NCBI GenBank assembly: GCA_910592005.1 | Contig: CAJVPP010001265.1 | Location: 1 to 21,338 of the forward strand | Direction: 5' to 3' | From: Funneliformis mosseae | Taxonomy: Eukaryota > Glomeromycota > Glomeromycetes > Glomerales > Glomeraceae | DNA length: 21,338 bases | Shown: one piece after another, positions 18,965-21,338 of the stretch | Layout of the letters: each line of letters begins with the position of its first letter | Numbering within the stretch: the stretch's first letter is position 1 | Translations under genes and position numbers: made by a program | The notes under the pieces: generated by a model | The model's database searches: none | Seen by the model: the letters and a program-made list of their open reading frames with translations, nothing else | Told to the model about the DNA's origin: nothing

Positions 18965-20932
18965 TTTCTTTCCATATATGGTATATTTAATTTAACTTTT
19001 AATTCTGGTCATAATTAAAATATAATGTGGTGAATTATGATTGGCCTCCAATACCTTTAGAAAATGCTTTGCCTCCAAAGCTTGTTATGAATACACATGA
19101 AGAAAGGTAGTCATTTAAATAGTAAATATAACATCGTATTAAATTGTTTTATCTTGTTATCTATCTTATTTTTTCACACCAACTTACACCAACTTGTATT
19201 CGGTCGAACATTTATTTAGTTATACAATGGTACCAGTGACTTGGACAACCAGGAAAAAGATAAATATTTATTTTTTTTTAATTAAAGAAGAAACCCTACG
19301 ATTTTGGATATTCAACATTCCTTAAACCATCATTCGCTTTATTATATAACAGCTATCTTTTTTTTTTATACCATTTTAGAGTTATATTTTTTTGGACCAC
19401 AGCAATCAAATGATTTTTTTTTCAGTTATTATTCAAGAGCGAATCGTCCATCCAAAAGATTGGGTCGGGATTTTTCTTTTTAAATTTTCATTCATATTGA
19501 CTAGTTTTGTTTTGCAAGACATTATTGTTCTTTAATATTTTTTTTTTTTAAAAAAAAAAAAAAAAATTTACGGATTTGCGAAACAATTTCCTACGGTGGT
19601 AGAAGGAAATTACAATGTTAAACTTCAAAAATAATTTGTTCTTGCAAGATTTTCTTATAAAGGACGCATTATTTGAAACTATCAATTTTTATTCTAATAA
19701 AAAAATCAACAATTAATTTTATTTAATAAATTTATCCTTTTAGAATATGGAGTTTTTATTTTTTAATTTTCATAAATTTAAAAAAATTTTCTATTCAAAA
19801 TAGTACTGCAGATTTTCATTCTCATCCGGGGTTGTGGTTAAACTTGGAATTTTTTTTAAAGTTCTCCTTAAGAAAAGTTTCCCAATTAAGACTTTCTCGA
19901 CGAACGTCCCATAATAAAACTTACAGTAAGTTAATTTGATAATATTTATTGAAATACCACGTGATGCTTTAATTCAATAATTATAATTTTATTGTATGCA
20001 CTCAGAATGTGTTAGATACTAACCCAATGCAAAATTAAAAGTAATTTCTAATCCATTTGTACAACTAAAAATATTTCTCAGTTTTTATGAAAAACCTGAT
20101 GGTACAGTAGAATGATGTATAGCTCTTGTAATGTTTTACGTGAAATATTAATAAACTCCATTTAATACAGCATGGGTCATAAAAGAATTTGGATTATATG
20201 ATAAATTTGAAAATGGTATTGTTTGTAAGAAGGAATGAGCGATGAAGATTGAAAGAATATATCTGTGAAAAGGTAATTTTCATCCAACAAATATTTAAAG
20301 GAATTTTCGAATGATTTAATTTTCATTCCCTAGACAAATATATCGTTCATACTTATTCCTGGTAAGCAAGTAGACTATTGAAGAAGATTTTAATATATAA
20401 ATCTCACTTGTAAATTATTTTATGCAAAAGTAATCGAATTTTGGTTGGTTTTATCGATATATTTGATAGTATTGTTGGAGCACCACAAAGGTAAAATACT
20501 CAATGTTTTTTTTTAAAGTGGTTCAAAAATAATTATCTTTACAATATCATTAAACTTAAAATGGAATTCAAAAAAAATTATTTTTTTCGATTATCCTTTA
20601 TTAAATTAACTATTTTTATTCCGATAAACATAAAATTTTAATTTATTAGTCTTAAGTTATTTGTCCTTTACCTAATAAATTCAAACTTTTTAATAGTATT
20701 TTAATTCCCTTAATAAAATATTAAATATTCGTATAACATTTAAATAAGATAAAATTGAATCTATTAGATTACTCCCTCATGATTCAATATGCAGCACGAG
20801 CTTCTGAGATAACAGATATAGTTCGATTTCTTGCTTTATATTATTTGGAGGTTGTTTATATTACATATGGAATTTTTTAACAAACGCATAATTTTTGAAA
20901 ATTTATAGAAATGCTTTTGTTTTTTCATATAT
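18965..20932. other. Region with scattered exon-like fragments, no assignable gene
   Basis: Coding-like pieces on the + strand are WPPIPLENALPPKLVMNTHE (19042-19105, followed by GTAGTC), ADFHSHPGLWLNLEF (near 19810), VIKEFGLYDKFENGIV (20175-20226), ILVGFIDIFDSIVGAPQ (20438-20490, followed by GTAAAA) and LMIQYAARASEITDIVRFLA (20779-20838). GT and AG borders occur near several of them (for example GTAATT at 20271, CCCTAG at 20328-20333). I could not join them into one frame and recognise no family; they may be a decayed gene or small exons of a real one. A T11/A16 palindromic run lies at about 19540-19566. Confidence 0.3.
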
Positions 20933-21088
20933 GGGAAGTTTGCTAGGAAAATCGGGTTCTGGAATTTTTTTTGATTAAAATTAAGACCTTATTACATTTT
21001 AATATAATAACATCAAAAACTAAAATGCAATAAAAAATAAAATTTTGTTAATAAATTCCCAGAGTCCCATTTTCCTAGCAAACCTCCC
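20933..21088. mobile_element. MITE-like element with about 36-bp terminal inverted repeats
   Basis: The left end GGGAAGTTTGCTAGGAAAAT (20933-20952) matches the reverse complement of the right end (21069-21088) at 19 of 20 bases. Similarity continues for about 16 more bases (TTCTGGAATTT against CTCTGGGAATTT). The 84-bp middle is A/T-rich and non-coding. No clear target-site duplication is visible, so the superfamily is open. Length and structure fit a miniature inverted-repeat element. Confidence 0.65.
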
Positions 21089-21242
21089 GTCATTGTTTGG
21101 ATAGAATATAACTTATTCATAATTCACCATAATCATGAAGAAAGTTTACTTCATTTTTCATAATAATCCTAAATTTTAATTTCGTTTTAGTGATTCTTAG
21201 TTTTGAAACTACAAAAAATGATCGAATAAATAAACGGTTACA

Positions 21243-21338
21243 TTACGATTTCCCAAATGGCAATGCCATCCCTATTTCTCGAATTCCTAAATCTGTCAAT
21301 CTTGCCTTCATCATTGCTCTTTTTTTCTCAGTTACTAG
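21243..21338 (-). CDS. Possible C-terminal end of an unknown protein (partial, runs off the window)
   Basis: An open frame from the window edge to TAA (21243-21245) encodes 31 residues containing KKRAMMKARLTDLGIREIG and ending in LPFGKS. It has a helical, basic, protein-like composition and fewer A/T runs than its surroundings. The pattern L-x-x-LGI-x-x-IG is reminiscent of SAM-like helices, which is a weak hint only. The start lies beyond the window. It could also be chance. Confidence 0.35.
   Translation of the reverse strand, partial: LVTEKKRAMMKARLTDLGIREIGMALPFGKS

Overview
The window looks like nuclear DNA of a very AT-rich fungus, most likely an arbuscular mycorrhizal fungus (Glomeromycotina, Rhizophagus-like). 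The grounds are the extreme A+T content with many long A/T homopolymers, short (58-93 bp) GT-AG introns, a decayed kinase locus of the kinase / four-helix-bundle / kinase / Sel1 type that I know as a greatly expanded family in these fungi, and decayed Tc1/mariner and hAT transposons. The organism assignment is inference; no rRNA or other marker gene is present.

Layout. Bases 1-330 hold a 65-bp tandem array, followed by about 3 kb of AT-rich DNA with small repeats and promoter-like motifs but no gene. One intact conserved gene lies at 4029-4560 (+): a Ubc4/UBE2D-class ubiquitin-conjugating enzyme. Splicing an 85-bp intron at its extreme 3' end restores a normal 148-residue protein. A Tc1 transposase relic follows at 6045-6722 (+). 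Then comes an AT-rich gene desert, a short inverted-repeat cluster (9215-9390) and a 31-bp minisatellite (9410-10745). The minisatellite is split by a 576-bp internally deleted Tc1/mariner element with terminal inverted repeats and a TA duplication. From 10956 to 13452 (-) lies a decayed, intron-containing hAT transposase, and next to it a 120-bp tandem array (about 13540-14035).

From 17355 down to 14079 (-) runs a decayed locus that reads, in order, TKL-type kinase domain, linker, MLKL/HeLo-like four-helix bundle, second kinase domain, Sel1 repeats. The first kinase has lost its whole HRD catalytic loop. The second keeps HRD but has Arg for the VAIK lysine and NFK for DFG. Reading frames continue through the linker with only a frameshift, which argues for one ancestral gene. 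This is the most interesting biology in the window: it has the parts list of a necroptosis-like effector, preserved as a pseudogene.

At 18224-18724 (-) is an intact ORF for an unrecognised 166-residue proline-rich protein. It has an exact 24-residue repeat period and well-placed TATA, CCAAT and CRE motifs, so it is probably a real, perhaps lineage-specific gene. Its coding DNA forms a G-rich, quadruplex-prone tract on the + strand. The last 2.4 kb contain scattered exon-like fragments I cannot name, a 156-bp MITE-like inverted-repeat element (20933-21088), and the probable C-terminal end of another gene running off the window (21243-21338, -).

Only two complete genes look functional (the ubiquitin-conjugating enzyme and the proline-rich protein). 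The remainder is repeat and decayed accessory sequence, in which expected tryptophan codons of transposases have repeatedly become stop codons.
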